From a bacterium (GTDB taxonomy: Bacteria; Bacillota; Bacilli; Lactobacillales; Streptococcaceae): 64,000 nt of DNA. Below, piece by piece: positions 16,921-26,223 of the stretch. Location of the stretch: contig CAJNCP010000001.1 in the NCBI GenBank assembly GCA_905221295.1, positions 186,001 to 250,000 on the forward strand, written 5' to 3'. Below the pieces are notes generated by a model. The model was not told the DNA's origin. It made no database searches and saw nothing but the letters and a program-made list of their open reading frames with translations. The position numbers and the translations under genes were made by a program. Each line of letters begins with the position of its first letter. Position 1 is the stretch's first letter.

Positions 16921-16949
16921 AAACCAAGCCAGCTGGCTTGGTTTTTGTT
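16921..16949. terminator. Bidirectional terminator after dtd
   Basis: AAACCAAGCC-AGCT-GGCTTGGTTT with T-tracts on both strands (TTTTTG on plus, TTTTC on minus). It can end both the relA-dtd unit and the convergent small membrane-protein gene. Confidence 0.9.
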
Positions 16950-17362
16950 TATAGACACTCCCAGAAAGAGATGTGTTTGTCGTAAAAGTCTGGATAGTTT
17001 TCTCTTAGGTGGCTAGCCGTTATATAATATAAAGTAGAATGACAGGAAGTAAAGACTGGAGTAAGAGAGTAGAAATATTGAGGGCCAGTGATGGCTAAAA
17101 AGACAAATAATAGAAGGTCAACGGAGAGAATCGCTAAGTAATAAAGGCGAATTTTTTTGTTCATCTGAGGATAAATCTCAGAGAAATGTTTTTTGAGTCG
17201 GAAGACCAAGCGAGACAGCAGTAGTCCCTGAGCAAGGATGAAAATGAAGCAAAAAATCAGGCCTCTCTCCAAAGAAAGTTCGTATCGGGGTCTGAAAGTT
17301 ACCAACAGTAGCAAATCGCTGACTGCAATGGCTGCAAAATGGATTCTAAAGAGTTTTTTCAT
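16949..17362 (-). CDS. Small four-helix membrane protein of unknown function
   Basis: A 137-residue protein with about four hydrophobic segments (residues 8-23, 34-54, 73-92 and 95-115) separated by a basic loop VFRLKKHFSE. No catalytic motif is visible and I do not recognise a family. The start follows GGGAGG. It is convergent with dtd and is transcribed alone. Confidence 0.6.
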   Translation of the reverse strand: MKKLFRIHFAAIAVSDLLLLVTFRPRYELSLERGLIFCFIFILAQGLLLSRLVFRLKKHFSEIYPQMNKKIRLYYLAILSVDLLLFVFLAITGPQYFYSLTPVFTSCHSTLYYITASHLRENYPDFYDKHISFWECL

Positions 17363-17430
17363 AGGAAGACCTCCCTCTTTTATCTAGCTTCATTCTACAT
17401 CAAACGAATGGGACTTACAAGCAAAATGAC

Positions 17431-17462
17431 AAAAAATTCCTGAAAGGAATTTCTTTCAGGAA
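17431..17462 (-). terminator. Terminator after psaR
   Basis: TTCCTGAAAG pairs with CTTTCAGGAA across a 6-base loop, followed on the minus strand by TTTTTT. Confidence 0.88.
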
Positions 17463-17469
17463 TAAGGGC

Positions 17470-18120
17470 TTAGTTGATTTTTTCGACATAGAGTTGTTTG
17501 GCGATATCGATGCTAACTTGGAGATCTTCACCTTTGTTGACCAGTGTAAAAGTATTGGAAAAATTATCAAACTGCTTGACCTGGATTTGGTCACCGATAT
17601 GAATCTCATGCTTTTCTAAGTATTTAAGCAAGTCAAAGCTATCGTGAACCCGAGTCAGGAGATAGGTGCCGGCTTCTTTGGTATCTGCTAGAGGTAGATT
17701 GTTGATTTCAACCAAGAGCTCTCCCTTAGCTGGGATGGTTCCTCCGTGGGGACAGGTTTTAGGGAAACCCAGCAGTTTATCCAGTCTCTCTACGAAAAGA
17801 TCGGATACAGTGTGCTCTAGGACCTCAGCTTCTTCGTGGATCTGATCGCTGGTATAGTCGAGATGGTGAACTAGAAAGACTTCAATCAACCGGTGTTTGC
17901 GATAGAGCTCGGAGACTAGTTTGAGGCCAATATCTGTCAATAGATAGCCATTCTCCTTGTCCTTGAGGATGAGATTTTCACTTTTCATGCGTTTGATCAT
18001 CTCTGTTACAGCAGGCGGAGAGACTTGCATACGGGTAGCAATTTCTTTATTGGTGATTTTCTGCATCTCCGTACCGATTTCATAAATACATTTTAGGTAG
18101 TCTTCTTTATTTGGCGTCAT
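17470..18120 (-). CDS. psaR: Manganese-dependent repressor of the DtxR family (PsaR)
   Basis: A 216-residue metalloregulator that represses psaBCA when manganese is sufficient. The N-terminal winged helix is MTPNKEDYLKCIYEI...TNKEIATRMQVSPPAVTEMIKRM; the metal-binding/dimerisation domain includes RLDKLLGFPKTCPHGG; an SH3-like FeoA domain ends the protein. The frame is open to 18147, but GAGG lies 7 bases from the ATG at 18120, which is the family start. It sits downstream of tpx at the end of the psa locus, each gene followed by its own terminator. Confidence 0.95.
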   Translation of the reverse strand: MTPNKEDYLKCIYEIGTEMQKITNKEIATRMQVSPPAVTEMIKRMKSENLILKDKENGYLLTDIGLKLVSELYRKHRLIEVFLVHHLDYTSDQIHEEAEVLEHTVSDLFVERLDKLLGFPKTCPHGGTIPAKGELLVEINNLPLADTKEAGTYLLTRVHDSFDLLKYLEKHEIHIGDQIQVKQFDNFSNTFTLVNKGEDLQVSIDIAKQLYVEKIN

Positions 18121-18161
18121 TCGTTTCCTCTTGTCTTTTCTCTCCATCTAGTATATCAAAA

Positions 18162-18186
18162 AAAGCTAGATTTCTCTAGCTTTCTG
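18162..18186 (-). terminator. Terminator between tpx and psaR
   Basis: AAAGCTAGA pairs with TCTAGCTTT around a 4-base loop, followed on the minus strand by a run of seven T. Confidence 0.88.
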
Positions 18187-18203
18187 TCATAATGCTTGTG
18201 ATT

Positions 18204-18698
18204 TTAGTCTAGTTCTTTAACTGCAGCAATAGCAGCTTCAAAGTCTGGCTCCGTGTTGATATTGTCAACGTATTCTACATAACGGATGACATTGTCAGTA
18301 TCGAGAACAAAGACGGCACGTGCAAGGAGATGCCATTCGTTGATCAAGAGGGCATAATCGCGCCCGAAAGAATGGTCAAAGTAGTCTGATAGCATGATGG
18401 CATTGTCAAGACCTTCAGCCCCACACCAGCGTCCTTGGGCAAATGGTAGGTCCATAGAAACAGTAAGAACGACGGTGTTGTCGAGGTTAGCTAGTTCTTG
18501 GTTGAATCGACGTGTTTGTGTTGAGCAGATGCCAGTATCGATAGAAGGGACAACGCTCAAGACTTTTTTCTTTCCATCAAAGTCAGATAGCGTTTTTTTA
18601 GAGAGATCGGTTGTTGTAAGAGAAAAGTCAAGTGCCTTGTCTCCGACTTGCAGTTGTTTACCTGTAAAGGTTACAGGATTTCCGAGAAAAGTGGTCAT
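18204..18698 (-). CDS. tpx: Thiol peroxidase (PsaD)
   Basis: A 164-residue atypical 2-Cys peroxiredoxin reducing hydrogen peroxide with thioredoxin. The peroxidatic cysteine is in [17 protein letters not shown] (T..C motif). The family's usual second, resolving Cys region appears around [18 protein letters not shown]. It follows psaA, as in the pneumococcal psa locus (psaD is an alternative name), and a terminator after psaA indicates partial uncoupling from the operon. A thioredoxin gene is at 39952. Confidence 0.95.
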   Translation of the reverse strand: MTTFLGNPVTFTGKQLQVGDKALDFSLTTTDLSKKTLSDFDGKKKVLSVVPSIDTGICSTQTRRFNQELANLDNTVVLTVSMDLPFAQGRWCGAEGLDNAIMLSDYFDHSFGRDYALLINEWHLLARAVFVLDTDNVIRYVEYVDNINTEPDFEAAIAAVKELD

Positions 18699-18779
18699 GA
18701 AACTACTCCATTCTTTTTTCTTTTATTTTACCGAGAATTGTCAGGTTTTTCCAATGATTTGACTGGAAAATGAAAACAA

Positions 18780-18812
18780 AAAAACGCCAGTTCATGCGAG
18801 AACGACGTTTTT
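18780..18812 (-). terminator. Terminator after psaA
   Basis: Minus-strand ACGTCGTTC pairs imperfectly with GAACTGGCGT around TCGCAT, followed by a run of T. Confidence 0.8.
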
Positions 18813-18819
18813 TAATGGA

Positions 18820-19749
18820 TTATTTTGACAAACCTTCAGCAATCTTGTCAAGGTTGTATTTCATCATGTTGTAGTAGCTGTCGCCTTCTTTACCTTCTTC
18901 AGCGATTGAGTCAGTAAAGATTTGTGCGTAGATTGGGATATTTGTGTCTTGTGAAACAGTCTTCATTGGACGGTCATCGACACTTGATTCAACAAAGAGT
19001 GATGGAACTTTTGTTTGGCGAAGTTTTTCAACCAAGGTCTTGATTTGTTCAGGTGTACCCTCTTCTTCCGTGTTGATTTCCCAGATGTAGGCACTTGGGA
19101 CACCGTAGGCTTTAGAGAAGTATTTGAAGCATCCTTCGCTGGTTACGATGAGTTTCTTCTCAGCAGGGATATTGTTAAATTTCTCTTTGGCTTCCTTGTC
19201 CAGTTTGTCTAGTTTTTCAGTATATTCTTTGAGATTTTTTTCGTAGAATTCCTTGTTGCTAGGGTCCTTGGCAATGAGCTGTTTAGCGATATTTTTAGCA
19301 TAAATCATCCCATTTTCAAGGTTGAGCCAAGCGTGTGGGTCTTCTTTGCCTTTCTCGTTTTGGCCTTCAAGGTAGATGATGTCTACACCGTCGCTGACTG
19401 CAAAGTAGTCTTTGTTTTCAGTTTTCTTGGCATTTTCTACCAATTTTGTAAACCAAGCATTGCCACCTGTTTCAAGATTGATACCGTTATAGAAAATCAA
19501 ATCAGCTTGAGAGGTTTTCTTAACATCTTCAGGAAGTGGTTCGTATTCGTGTGGGTCTTGACCAACAGGAACGATACTGTGAAGATCAATCTTGTCACCA
19601 GCGATATTTTTGGTAATATCAGCGATGATTGAGTTTGTAGCAACAACTTTTAGTTTTTGACCAGAAGCAGCATCTTTTTTTCCGCTAGCACATGCTACAA
19701 GTGCAATGACGGAAAGAAAGAGTACAAGCAATGTACCTAATTTTTTCAT
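18820..19749 (-). CDS. psaA: Manganese-binding ABC lipoprotein (PsaA)
   Basis: A 309-residue cluster A-I substrate-binding lipoprotein. The signal peptide ends in lipobox LVAC with Cys20. Metal ligands of the family are visible: a His in [11 protein letters not shown], a His in [13 protein letters not shown], Glu in the [13 protein letters not shown] region and Asp in the [16 protein letters not shown] region. It binds Mn(II) outside the membrane and delivers it to PsaC. It is the last gene of psaBCA, with GGAGG before the ATG. Confidence 0.97.
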   Translation of the reverse strand: MKKLGTLLVLFLSVIALVACASGKKDAASGQKLKVVATNSIIADITKNIAGDKIDLHSIVPVGQDPHEYEPLPEDVKKTSQADLIFYNGINLETGGNAWFTKLVENAKKTENKDYFAVSDGVDIIYLEGQNEKGKEDPHAWLNLENGMIYAKNIAKQLIAKDPSNKEFYEKNLKEYTEKLDKLDKEAKEKFNNIPAEKKLIVTSEGCFKYFSKAYGVPSAYIWEINTEEEGTPEQIKTLVEKLRQTKVPSLFVESSVDDRPMKTVSQDTNIPIYAQIFTDSIAEEGKEGDSYYNMMKYNLDKIAEGLSK

Positions 19750-19775
19750 TAGATTCCTCCAGAAGGGTTTCCCCG

Positions 19776-20624
19776 TTATTTAATGATTTTTTTGTTTTTC
19801 AGTTTCAAGTATCGTTGCTTAGGAGAGATAAAGAAACTGATTAGAAAGAAGCTGGCGGATGTGAGCACGATGCTGGATCCTGCTGCGAGATTGAAACTAT
19901 AGCCGATAAAGAGCCCTACAACAGAAGCCAGAGCTCCTAGGCCTGATGAAAGAAAAATCATGCTCTTTAGGCTATTAGCATAAAGATAAGCCGTCGCAGC
20001 TGGGGTGATCAACATGGCCACGATAAGAATGGTTCCGACACTTTGCATGGCAGTGACTGACACAAGGGTCAAGAGCACCATGAGCAGATAGTGGTAGAAA
20101 TTAACGGGCATTCCCATGGCTTTAGCCAGGAGCTCGTCAAAGGATGTAATCAATAGTTGTTTAAAGAAAATCCCGATAATCAAGAGAATCAATGCCCCCA
20201 CACCAATGGTAATCCACATGTCCGTATCTTGTACAGCGAGGATATTCCCAAAAAGGATATGGAAGAGGTCTGTCGAACTCTTGGCAACACTAATCAAGAT
20301 GACACCTAGGGCTAAGAAAGATGAAAAGGTAATACCAATGGCAGTGTCACTCTTGATGATAGAGTTTCCCTTGATGTAGGTAATGATGATGGAAGCCATC
20401 AAACCAAAGATGATCGCTCCAATAAAGAAATCAATTCCCAGGATAAAGGAAAGGGCTACGCCAGGCAAAACTGCGTGAGAGATGGCATCTCCCATGAGAG
20501 ACATTCCACGCAGGATGATAAAACATCCCACAGCTCCAGCAACAACTCCGATGACAATAGCTGTGATCAAGGCGTTTTGTAGGAAATGGAAATTTTGCAA
20601 TCCATCGATAAATTCTGCTATCAT
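19776..20624 (-). CDS. psaC: Manganese ABC transporter permease (PsaC)
   Basis: A 282-residue membrane permease of the ABC-3 (ZnuB-like) family with 8-9 hydrophobic segments, including [25 protein letters not shown], the family loop motif. It forms the channel for Mn(II) delivered by PsaA and driven by PsaB. Its start codon overlaps the psaB stop by 3 bases, so the two are translationally coupled. Confidence 0.96.
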   Translation of the reverse strand: MIAEFIDGLQNFHFLQNALITAIVIGVVAGAVGCFIILRGMSLMGDAISHAVLPGVALSFILGIDFFIGAIIFGLMASIIITYIKGNSIIKSDTAIGITFSSFLALGVILISVAKSSTDLFHILFGNILAVQDTDMWITIGVGALILLIIGIFFKQLLITSFDELLAKAMGMPVNFYHYLLMVLLTLVSVTAMQSVGTILIVAMLITPAATAYLYANSLKSMIFLSSGLGALASVVGLFIGYSFNLAAGSSIVLTSASFFLISFFISPKQRYLKLKNKKIIK

Positions 20625-21343
20625 AGGTCACCTCCATTGAAAAAGAGTTTGCTACCGTAGGCCTTTTTGAGATTGGCCTCGGTAAAGGTTTCTTCGGTCG
20701 GACCAAGGTCTATTAATTCTCGATTGAGAAGCAAAACTTGGTCGAAATAATGGGGGACTTTACTGAGGTCATGATGGACGATGAGAACTGTTTTACCAGC
20801 TTTTTTAAGGTCTCTCAGCGTATTCATGATAATCTCTTCACTGATCGAGTCAATCCCGGCAAAAGGCTCATCTAAAAAGATGTAGTCAGCTTCCTGCACT
20901 AAGCAACGGGCAATCAAAACACGTTGGAATTGTCCTCCTGAGAGCTGGCTGATTTGGCGATCAGCATAGTCTGAGAGCCCAACGATTTCAAGTGCCTCTG
21001 CCACTTTTTTCCAGTGGCTGGCCTTTAAAGTATGAAAAAGCGGGATAGATGGATAGAGTCCCAGTGAGACACATTCCTTGACCTTGATAGGGAAATTGTA
21101 GTCGATATGGATTTTTTGCTCGACATAGGCAACTCGATGTAAAGATTTCTTGACTTCTTTGTCGTCGAGAAAGGCCTGACCTTCATGTGGGATAATTCCC
21201 AACATACCTTTTAATAAAGTTGATTTTCCAGCACCATTTGGACCAATAATTCCGGTAATCGTTGGTCCTTGGAGCACTAGTGAGATATCCTTTAGTGCCA
21301 ACGTTTCTTTGTAGGAGACACTGAGGTGTTCAATACGTATCAT
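20621..21343 (-). CDS. psaB: Manganese ABC transporter ATPase (PsaB)
   Basis: A 240-residue ATPase: Walker [14 protein letters not shown], signature [15 protein letters not shown], Walker [13 protein letters not shown] and switch His in VHHDLSKV. It energises PsaC. The frame is open to 21376, but GGAGG precedes the ATG at 21343 and [11 protein letters not shown] is the normal start. It is the first gene of psaBCA, with the PsaR-type operator about 40-60 bases upstream. Confidence 0.96.
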   Translation of the reverse strand: MIRIEHLSVSYKETLALKDISLVLQGPTITGIIGPNGAGKSTLLKGMLGIIPHEGQAFLDDKEVKKSLHRVAYVEQKIHIDYNFPIKVKECVSLGLYPSIPLFHTLKASHWKKVAEALEIVGLSDYADRQISQLSGGQFQRVLIARCLVQEADYIFLDEPFAGIDSISEEIIMNTLRDLKKAGKTVLIVHHDLSKVPHYFDQVLLLNRELIDLGPTEETFTEANLKKAYGSKLFFNGGDL

Positions 21344-21383
21344 AACAAATTCCTCCCTCCCGTATTTAATATACATTAAAAAA

Positions 21384-21405
21384 AAAATTAAGTCAAGTTA
21401 ATTTT
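21384..21405 (-). promoter_or_regulatory. PsaR-type operator upstream of psaB
   Basis: A palindrome AAAATTAA-GTCAAG-TTAATTTT between the psaB start and the divergent pepO gene. It resembles the AT-rich operators of streptococcal Mn repressors (ScaR/SloR/PsaR type). Binding would explain Mn-dependent repression of psaBCA and might also affect pepO. Confidence 0.75.
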
Positions 21406-21513
21406 TAATAAAATAACAATAAAATGAAAGATACAAGAAATTTATTTTTGATTGCATTCCCTAGATTTTTTTGCTAAGCTAAGAATAAGTGAAAAAATGA
21501 AAGCGAGAACAAG

Positions 21514-23406
21514 ATGACACGTTATCAAGACGATTTTTATGATGCAATCAATGGAGAATGGGAAAAAACAGCTGTCATTCCAGCTGATAAATCTCGAACA
21601 GGTGGCTTTATTGACCTTGATGAGGAAATTGAAGAGTTAATGTTGGAAACTACGGACAAGTGGTTGGAAGGCGAAGATGTTCCAGAGGACGCTATCCTCG
21701 CAAATTTTGTTAAGTACCATCGTATGGTACGTGATTTTGATAAGAGGGAAGCAGATGGAATCAAGCCTGTCCTTCCTCTGCTCAAGGAATACCAAGATTT
21801 GGAGAGCTTTGCAGATTTTACTAGTAAACTGGCAGAATTTGAACTAGCTGGTAAACCAAACTTCCTTCCATTTGGTGTATCGCCAGACTTTATGGATGCC
21901 AGAACCAATGTTCTCTGGGCCAGTGCACCAGGGACGATTTTACCAGATACAACTTATTACGCTGAAGACCATCCTCAGCGTGAGGAACTCTTGACTCTTT
22001 GGAAGGAAAGTAGCGCAAATCTTCTCAAAGCCTATGATTTTTCAGATGAGGAAATCGCAGACTTACTAGAGAAACGATTGGAATTGGACCGTCGCATTGC
22101 GGCTGTGGTGCTTTCTAACGAAGAAAGTTCAGAATATGCCAAACTCTACCATCCATATGCTTATGAAGATTTCAAGAAATTTGCTCCTGCCCTACCTTTG
22201 GATGATTTCTTCCAAGCAGTGATTGGACAGAATCCAGACAAGGTTATCGTAGATGAGGAACGTTTCTGGCAAACAGCAGAGCAATTCTATAGTGAAGAAG
22301 CGTGGCCTTTGCTTAAGGCAACCTTGATATTAGCTGTGGTGAATCTTTCAACCAGCTATCTCACAGACGAGATTCGTGTCTTGTCAGGTGCCTATGGACG
22401 TGCCCTTTCAGGTGTTCCAGAAGCTCAGGACAAGGTCAAGGCAGCCTATCACTTGGCCCAAGGTCCTTTCAAGCAAGCTCTTGGTCTCTGGTATGCGCAT
22501 GAAAAATTCTCCCCAGAAGCTAAGGCTGATGTAGAGAAAAAAGTGGCGACTATGATCGATGTTTATAAGGAACGTTTGGCTAAGAACGACTGGCTCACTC
22601 CTGAAACGCGTGATAAGGCCATTGTCAAACTCAATGTCATTAAGCCTTATATTGGTTATCCAGAAGAGCTACCAGCCCGCTACAAGGACAAAGTAGTGGA
22701 TGAAACTGCCAGCCTCTTTGAGAATGCCCTAGCCTTGGCGCGTGTGGAAATCAAGCATAGCTGGAGCAAGTGGAACCAACCAGTTGACTACAAGGAGTGG
22801 GGCATGCCAGCACACATGGTTAATGCCTACTATAATCCTCAGAAGAACTTGATTGTCTTCCCAGCGGCCATTTTACAGGCTCCATTCTATGACTTGCATC
22901 AGTCGTCCTCAGCTAACTACGGAGGGATTGGTGCTGTTATTGCCCACGAGATTTCTCATGCCTTTGACACAAATGGTGCTTCTTTTGATGAAAATGGTAG
23001 TCTCAAGGATTGGTGGACAGAAAGCGACTATGCTGCCTTTAAAGAAAAAACGCAGAAAGTCATTGACCAGTTTGATGGGAAAGAATCTTACGGCGCAAAA
23101 ATTAACGGAAAACTAACTGTATCAGAAAACGTTGCCGACCTAGGAGGGATCGCCGCAGCCCTTGAAGCTGCTAAGAGAGAGCCAGACTTCTCTGCTGAAG
23201 AATTCTTCCACAACTTTGCTCGTATCTGGCGTATGAAAGGCCGTCCGGAGTTGATGAAACTCATGGCCAGTGTCGACGTGCACGCGCCTGCTAAACTCCG
23301 TGTCAACATCCAAGTACCAAACTTCGATGACTTCTTTACAACTTATGATGTCAAAGAAGGCGACGGTATGTGGCGTTCACCAGAGGACCGTGTGATTATT
23401 TGGTAA
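21514..23406 (+). CDS. pepO: Endopeptidase O, M13 metallopeptidase
   Basis: A 630-residue neprilysin-like zinc endopeptidase. The metal motif HEISH is at residues 478-482, the third ligand Glu is in ENVADLGG, and the substrate-binding NAYYNP motif precedes them. There is no classical signal peptide, as in other streptococcal PepO, which nevertheless is found outside the cell and binds host plasminogen and fibronectin in pneumococcus. It is transcribed divergently from psaBCA across a 170-base AT-rich region holding the PsaR-like operator. Confidence 0.95.
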   Translation: MTRYQDDFYDAINGEWEKTAVIPADKSRTGGFIDLDEEIEELMLETTDKWLEGEDVPEDAILANFVKYHRMVRDFDKREADGIKPVLPLLKEYQDLESFADFTSKLAEFELAGKPNFLPFGVSPDFMDARTNVLWASAPGTILPDTTYYAEDHPQREELLTLWKESSANLLKAYDFSDEEIADLLEKRLELDRRIAAVVLSNEESSEYAKLYHPYAYEDFKKFAPALPLDDFFQAVIGQNPDKVIVDEERFWQTAEQFYSEEAWPLLKATLILAVVNLSTSYLTDEIRVLSGAYGRALSGVPEAQDKVKAAYHLAQGPFKQALGLWYAHEKFSPEAKADVEKKVATMIDVYKERLAKNDWLTPETRDKAIVKLNVIKPYIGYPEELPARYKDKVVDETASLFENALALARVEIKHSWSKWNQPVDYKEWGMPAHMVNAYYNPQKNLIVFPAAILQAPFYDLHQSSSANYGGIGAVIAHEISHAFDTNGASFDENGSLKDWWTESDYAAFKEKTQKVIDQFDGKESYGAKINGKLTVSENVADLGGIAAALEAAKREPDFSAEEFFHNFARIWRMKGRPELMKLMASVDVHAPAKLRVNIQVPNFDDFFTTYDVKEGDGMWRSPEDRVIIW

Positions 23407-23410
23407 GACA

Positions 23411-23439
23411 AAAACCAAGGAAATTATCCTTGGTTTTTT
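23411..23439. terminator. Terminator between pepO and the convergent MBL gene
   Basis: AACCAAGG pairs with CCTTGGTT across AAATTAT and is followed by TTTTG. It lies six bases before the stop of the convergent metallo-hydrolase gene. Confidence 0.88.
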
Positions 23440-23444
23440 GTTTG

Positions 23445-24074
23445 CTAGAAAAAGGGATTAAAGGTCTTTTCGTGAGCGATCGTCGTAGCTGGACCATGCC
23501 CAGGGTAGACATCGTAGTTAGGAAGAGTAAAGAGTTGCGTCTGAATGCTATGGAGGAGTTGTTCCGTGCTACCTGTAGGAAGGTCTGTCCGTCCGATGGT
23601 TTCTCGGAATAGAGCATCTCCCGTCAAGACTAGATGAGCATCAGGAAAGACCAGGGAAACACCGCCAATAGAGTGCCCTGGGGTCGGTAGAACTGTAAAA
23701 CGAAATTCCTCAAGCTGGTATTCCTCATGAAAGACAAAGGTGTGCTCTGCTGGTTTTGCGACCACATCTGCCATATCATCGTGACGAGGGAGACCAGAGA
23801 GATTATCGACTGGAGTATAAAGCCAAGATGCTTCACTCTCTGCTACATAAACTGGAGGATTTCCAAAAGTTTCACGAACCAAGTCCAGACTCATAATATG
23901 GTCGTAGTGGGTGTGGGTCAGGAGAATCGCACAGACGGGTTTGTTGATTTTCTCAATAGTCTTGCGAATAGCTTCCCAATGGCTACCTGGGTCAACCACA
24001 ATCAGCTGTTGGTCTCCTTCCAGATAATAAGTGTTTTCATAGGCAACGGGATTCACGGTTTTATGGATTTTCAT
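23445..24074 (-). CDS. Metallo-beta-lactamase-fold hydrolase (glyoxalase II-like)
   Basis: A 209-residue binuclear-metal hydrolase: LLTHTHYDHIMSLD (HxHxDH, here THTHYDHI), downstream metal His in PTPGHSIGGVSLVF, Asp in LTGDALFRETIGR and a final His in YPGHGPATTIAHEK. These are features of glyoxalase II and related thioester or quorum-lactone hydrolases. Without the C-terminal substrate domain of true glyoxalase II, the substrate is unknown. The start follows AGAGG. It is transcribed alone, toward pepO. Confidence 0.85.
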   Translation of the reverse strand: MKIHKTVNPVAYENTYYLEGDQQLIVVDPGSHWEAIRKTIEKINKPVCAILLTHTHYDHIMSLDLVRETFGNPPVYVAESEASWLYTPVDNLSGLPRHDDMADVVAKPAEHTFVFHEEYQLEEFRFTVLPTPGHSIGGVSLVFPDAHLVLTGDALFRETIGRTDLPTGSTEQLLHSIQTQLFTLPNYDVYPGHGPATTIAHEKTFNPFF

Positions 24075-24525
24075 AGGATTTCCTCTTTTAAAGAATGTGC
24101 TGATATCAGTATAACACAGAAGAGAAGTCTTAGGGGATTAGAAGATCCGTCTTTTTTGATTAATGGGCTGCTATCTTTAGTTTCATTTTAAACCATTATA
24201 ATTAAAAGTTTCAAAATGAAACCAGTCCACTTAAGTAAACACCTCGTTAATACTGAATTTTTCGACTCTTAAATACTGAAACGGGTTAATCATTACTGAG
24301 CAGAAAAGAGTAGCAAAGAAATGAGCTGTCTCCAAATATTAGAATTATCTGCCTAACTTTCGGGGTACGGATTAGATTGCATTTTTAGTTCAGAACAACA
24401 AAAAAACTTATAAATCAAGGTTTTAGCTGTTGATGTTTATTCCCTTACACGGACTTTTACATTGAGAACCAATTAGTTTTGAAGTCCCTTTACTTAGGAA
24501 CTAAAGAAAAATAGAGTTAGATAGC
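24075..24525. other. 451-base intergenic region without a recognised gene
   Basis: AT-rich, no supported gene on either strand. GTTTCA-AAA-TGAAAC near 24208-24222 is a small inverted repeat. I see no clean terminator for the oxidoreductase operon that ends at 24526. Part may be old insertion-sequence debris, but I recognise no end. Confidence 0.4.
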
Positions 24526-25372
24526 TCACTGTTTGGTTTGAAACAATTTGATTTTATCATTGCGGTAAAGGATTAAATCTTGAGCTTTTTCAAGTGTATA
24601 GCCTTTTTCAGATACTGACTTCACTTTCTTCTCATCAAAATAGTAGCCAGTCAAACCAGTGATTTCTTCTGATAAGGTAAGGTAGTAGCCTGTTTCAATC
24701 CCTTCATCTAGATCTTTTGAAAGTGACTTCATCAAGCGCCCAAAGAGAGATTTTTTCGTCTTTTCGTCACTGGAATCATTTCCCAAGTTAGTTGAGATGA
24801 GTCCTGGATGATAGGCATTAACAGTGATATTTGAACCTCTTAAAAAGAACTCTCTGGCTAGATAGCGTGTCATCCAAATGGTGTAGAGCTTCGAATTATT
24901 ATAAGCTAATCCTGGATTGTATTCTTTCTCAAATCCAAAATCCAAATCCTTGACCTTGGCAAAATGATGCATATAGGAAGAAGTATTAATGACACGGCTG
25001 TCAACCGCTTTTTCTAACAAGGGACTTAGCTCAGTTGTTAAAATATAGGGAACCAGAACGGATAACATAAATGTCAACTCGACATTTTCAGCACTCGCTT
25101 TTCGTTCTTTTCCAGCATACAGGCCTGCGTTGTTAAACAAGACATCAATACTTTGAAAGTCTCGCTTGATTTCCTCTACAAATCGATAAACATCGTCTAA
25201 TTTTGAAAACTCTGCCTCTCAAGGAAACTGCCCGAACCTCTTGAGTAGCCAATTCCAGCTTTTGAGGATTGCGACCATGGAGGATGACCTGATGGCCTTC
25301 ACTGGCTAATTTCTTTGCCAAATGTTTACCGATACCGTCAGTAGCACCTGTAATCAGAATCGTTTTGACCAT
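24526..25372 (-). pseudogene. Short-chain dehydrogenase/reductase, frameshifted
   Basis: The first frame (start 25372) gives [19 protein letters not shown], the Rossmann TGxxxGIG motif, and then turns to nonsense after about residue 50. The second frame resumes with [12 protein letters not shown] and runs through VLFNNAG, YNNSKLYTIWMTRYLA (the SDR Tyr-x-x-x-Lys site is present as YNNSK) and NAYHPGLISTNLG to 24526. The two parts join near 25214-25218, where GAGAGG on the minus strand suggests one extra base. As read, no full enzyme can be made. Its start lies one base from the end of the upstream hydrolase pseudogene, in one operon with an MDR-type dehydrogenase and an Rrf2 regulator. Confidence 0.85.
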
Positions 25373-25373
25373 C

Positions 25374-26210
25374 TTAGTCCTCCAAGAAAGTTTTTAATTC
25401 TTTTGAAAATTCGTCTGCAAATTGGAAAATCGAACCGTGACCAGCATGTGGATAGATGATGAGCTTACTATCTTTTATTTTCTCATGCATATCATAAGAA
25501 TTTTCTGTTGGAACCTGCATATCCTTATCTCCGTTGACGATTAAGGTTGGTTGAGTGATAAATTTTAGGTCGTCTTGAGGGTCTTTCCCCCAACGTTTAA
25601 TAGCTTTGAGTTGAGTTAGGAATCCTGGTACGTTCATGTCTTTATCCGTAAATTCCTTGGTTCGCACCCCCATTCGTCCGAGGACTTTCAAAGCTTCGAT
25701 TTTCCCTTGTTCATCATGACTATAGAAAATATAGCGTTTAGGATCGATGCGCTCGAGTCCCGCTTTAAACATATAGTTAAAGGTTTTCCCTGTTACCTTA
25801 TCAACCTCTTTTCCACCTCGAGGTCCTGTTCCAGCTAAGATTAAACGGTTGACCAAATTAGGTTTGATTCGGATGATTTCTTGTGCAATCATACCTCCCA
25901 TTGAAAGACCTAGGAGGTTGATTCTATCGTAACCAAGGGCTTAAATAAAGGCAATTGTCTGCTCAGCCATTCCAGGAATCGTCGGAGCCACTTTTCCTTG
26001 ACTAGCACCGACACCAGGAAGGTCGGCCACAATCACATGGTGCTTTTCAGCAATTAAGTCCAAGAGTTTTGGATCCCAGTTGTCGAGAGTTGCCCCCAAA
26101 TGGACCAGCATCAGAAGAGGTAGTTTTGATTTGCCTTTGCTGAGTTCGCGATAGGCGATTTTGTTCCTGTCGACTGTGATGTATTGAGTTTTAGTTGTAA
26201 GATATGACAT
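25374..26210 (-). pseudogene. Alpha/beta hydrolase broken by one stop codon
   Basis: MSYLTTKTQYITVDRNKIAY starts the protein, followed by MLVHLGATLDNWD and VIVADLPGVGAS, then an in-frame TAA at 25941-25943 (GCCTTTATT-TAA-GCCCTTGG). The same frame continues with ALGYDRINLLGLSMGGMIAQE (nucleophile elbow GLSMGG) to the final catalytic His in PHAGHGSIFQF. A single base change, for example AAA to TAA, explains it. A 175-residue fragment could start at the downstream ATG within GLSMGG, but it would lack half the fold. RBS-like AAAGGGAAAC lies before the ATG. Confidence 0.88.
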
Positions 26211-26223
26211 TGTGTTTCCCTTT

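Noticed and set aside
23727..24191. 154-codon plus-strand frame opposite the MBL-fold gene
   Set aside because: The minus strand encodes an intact metallo-hydrolase with all metal motifs; the plus frame has no motif.
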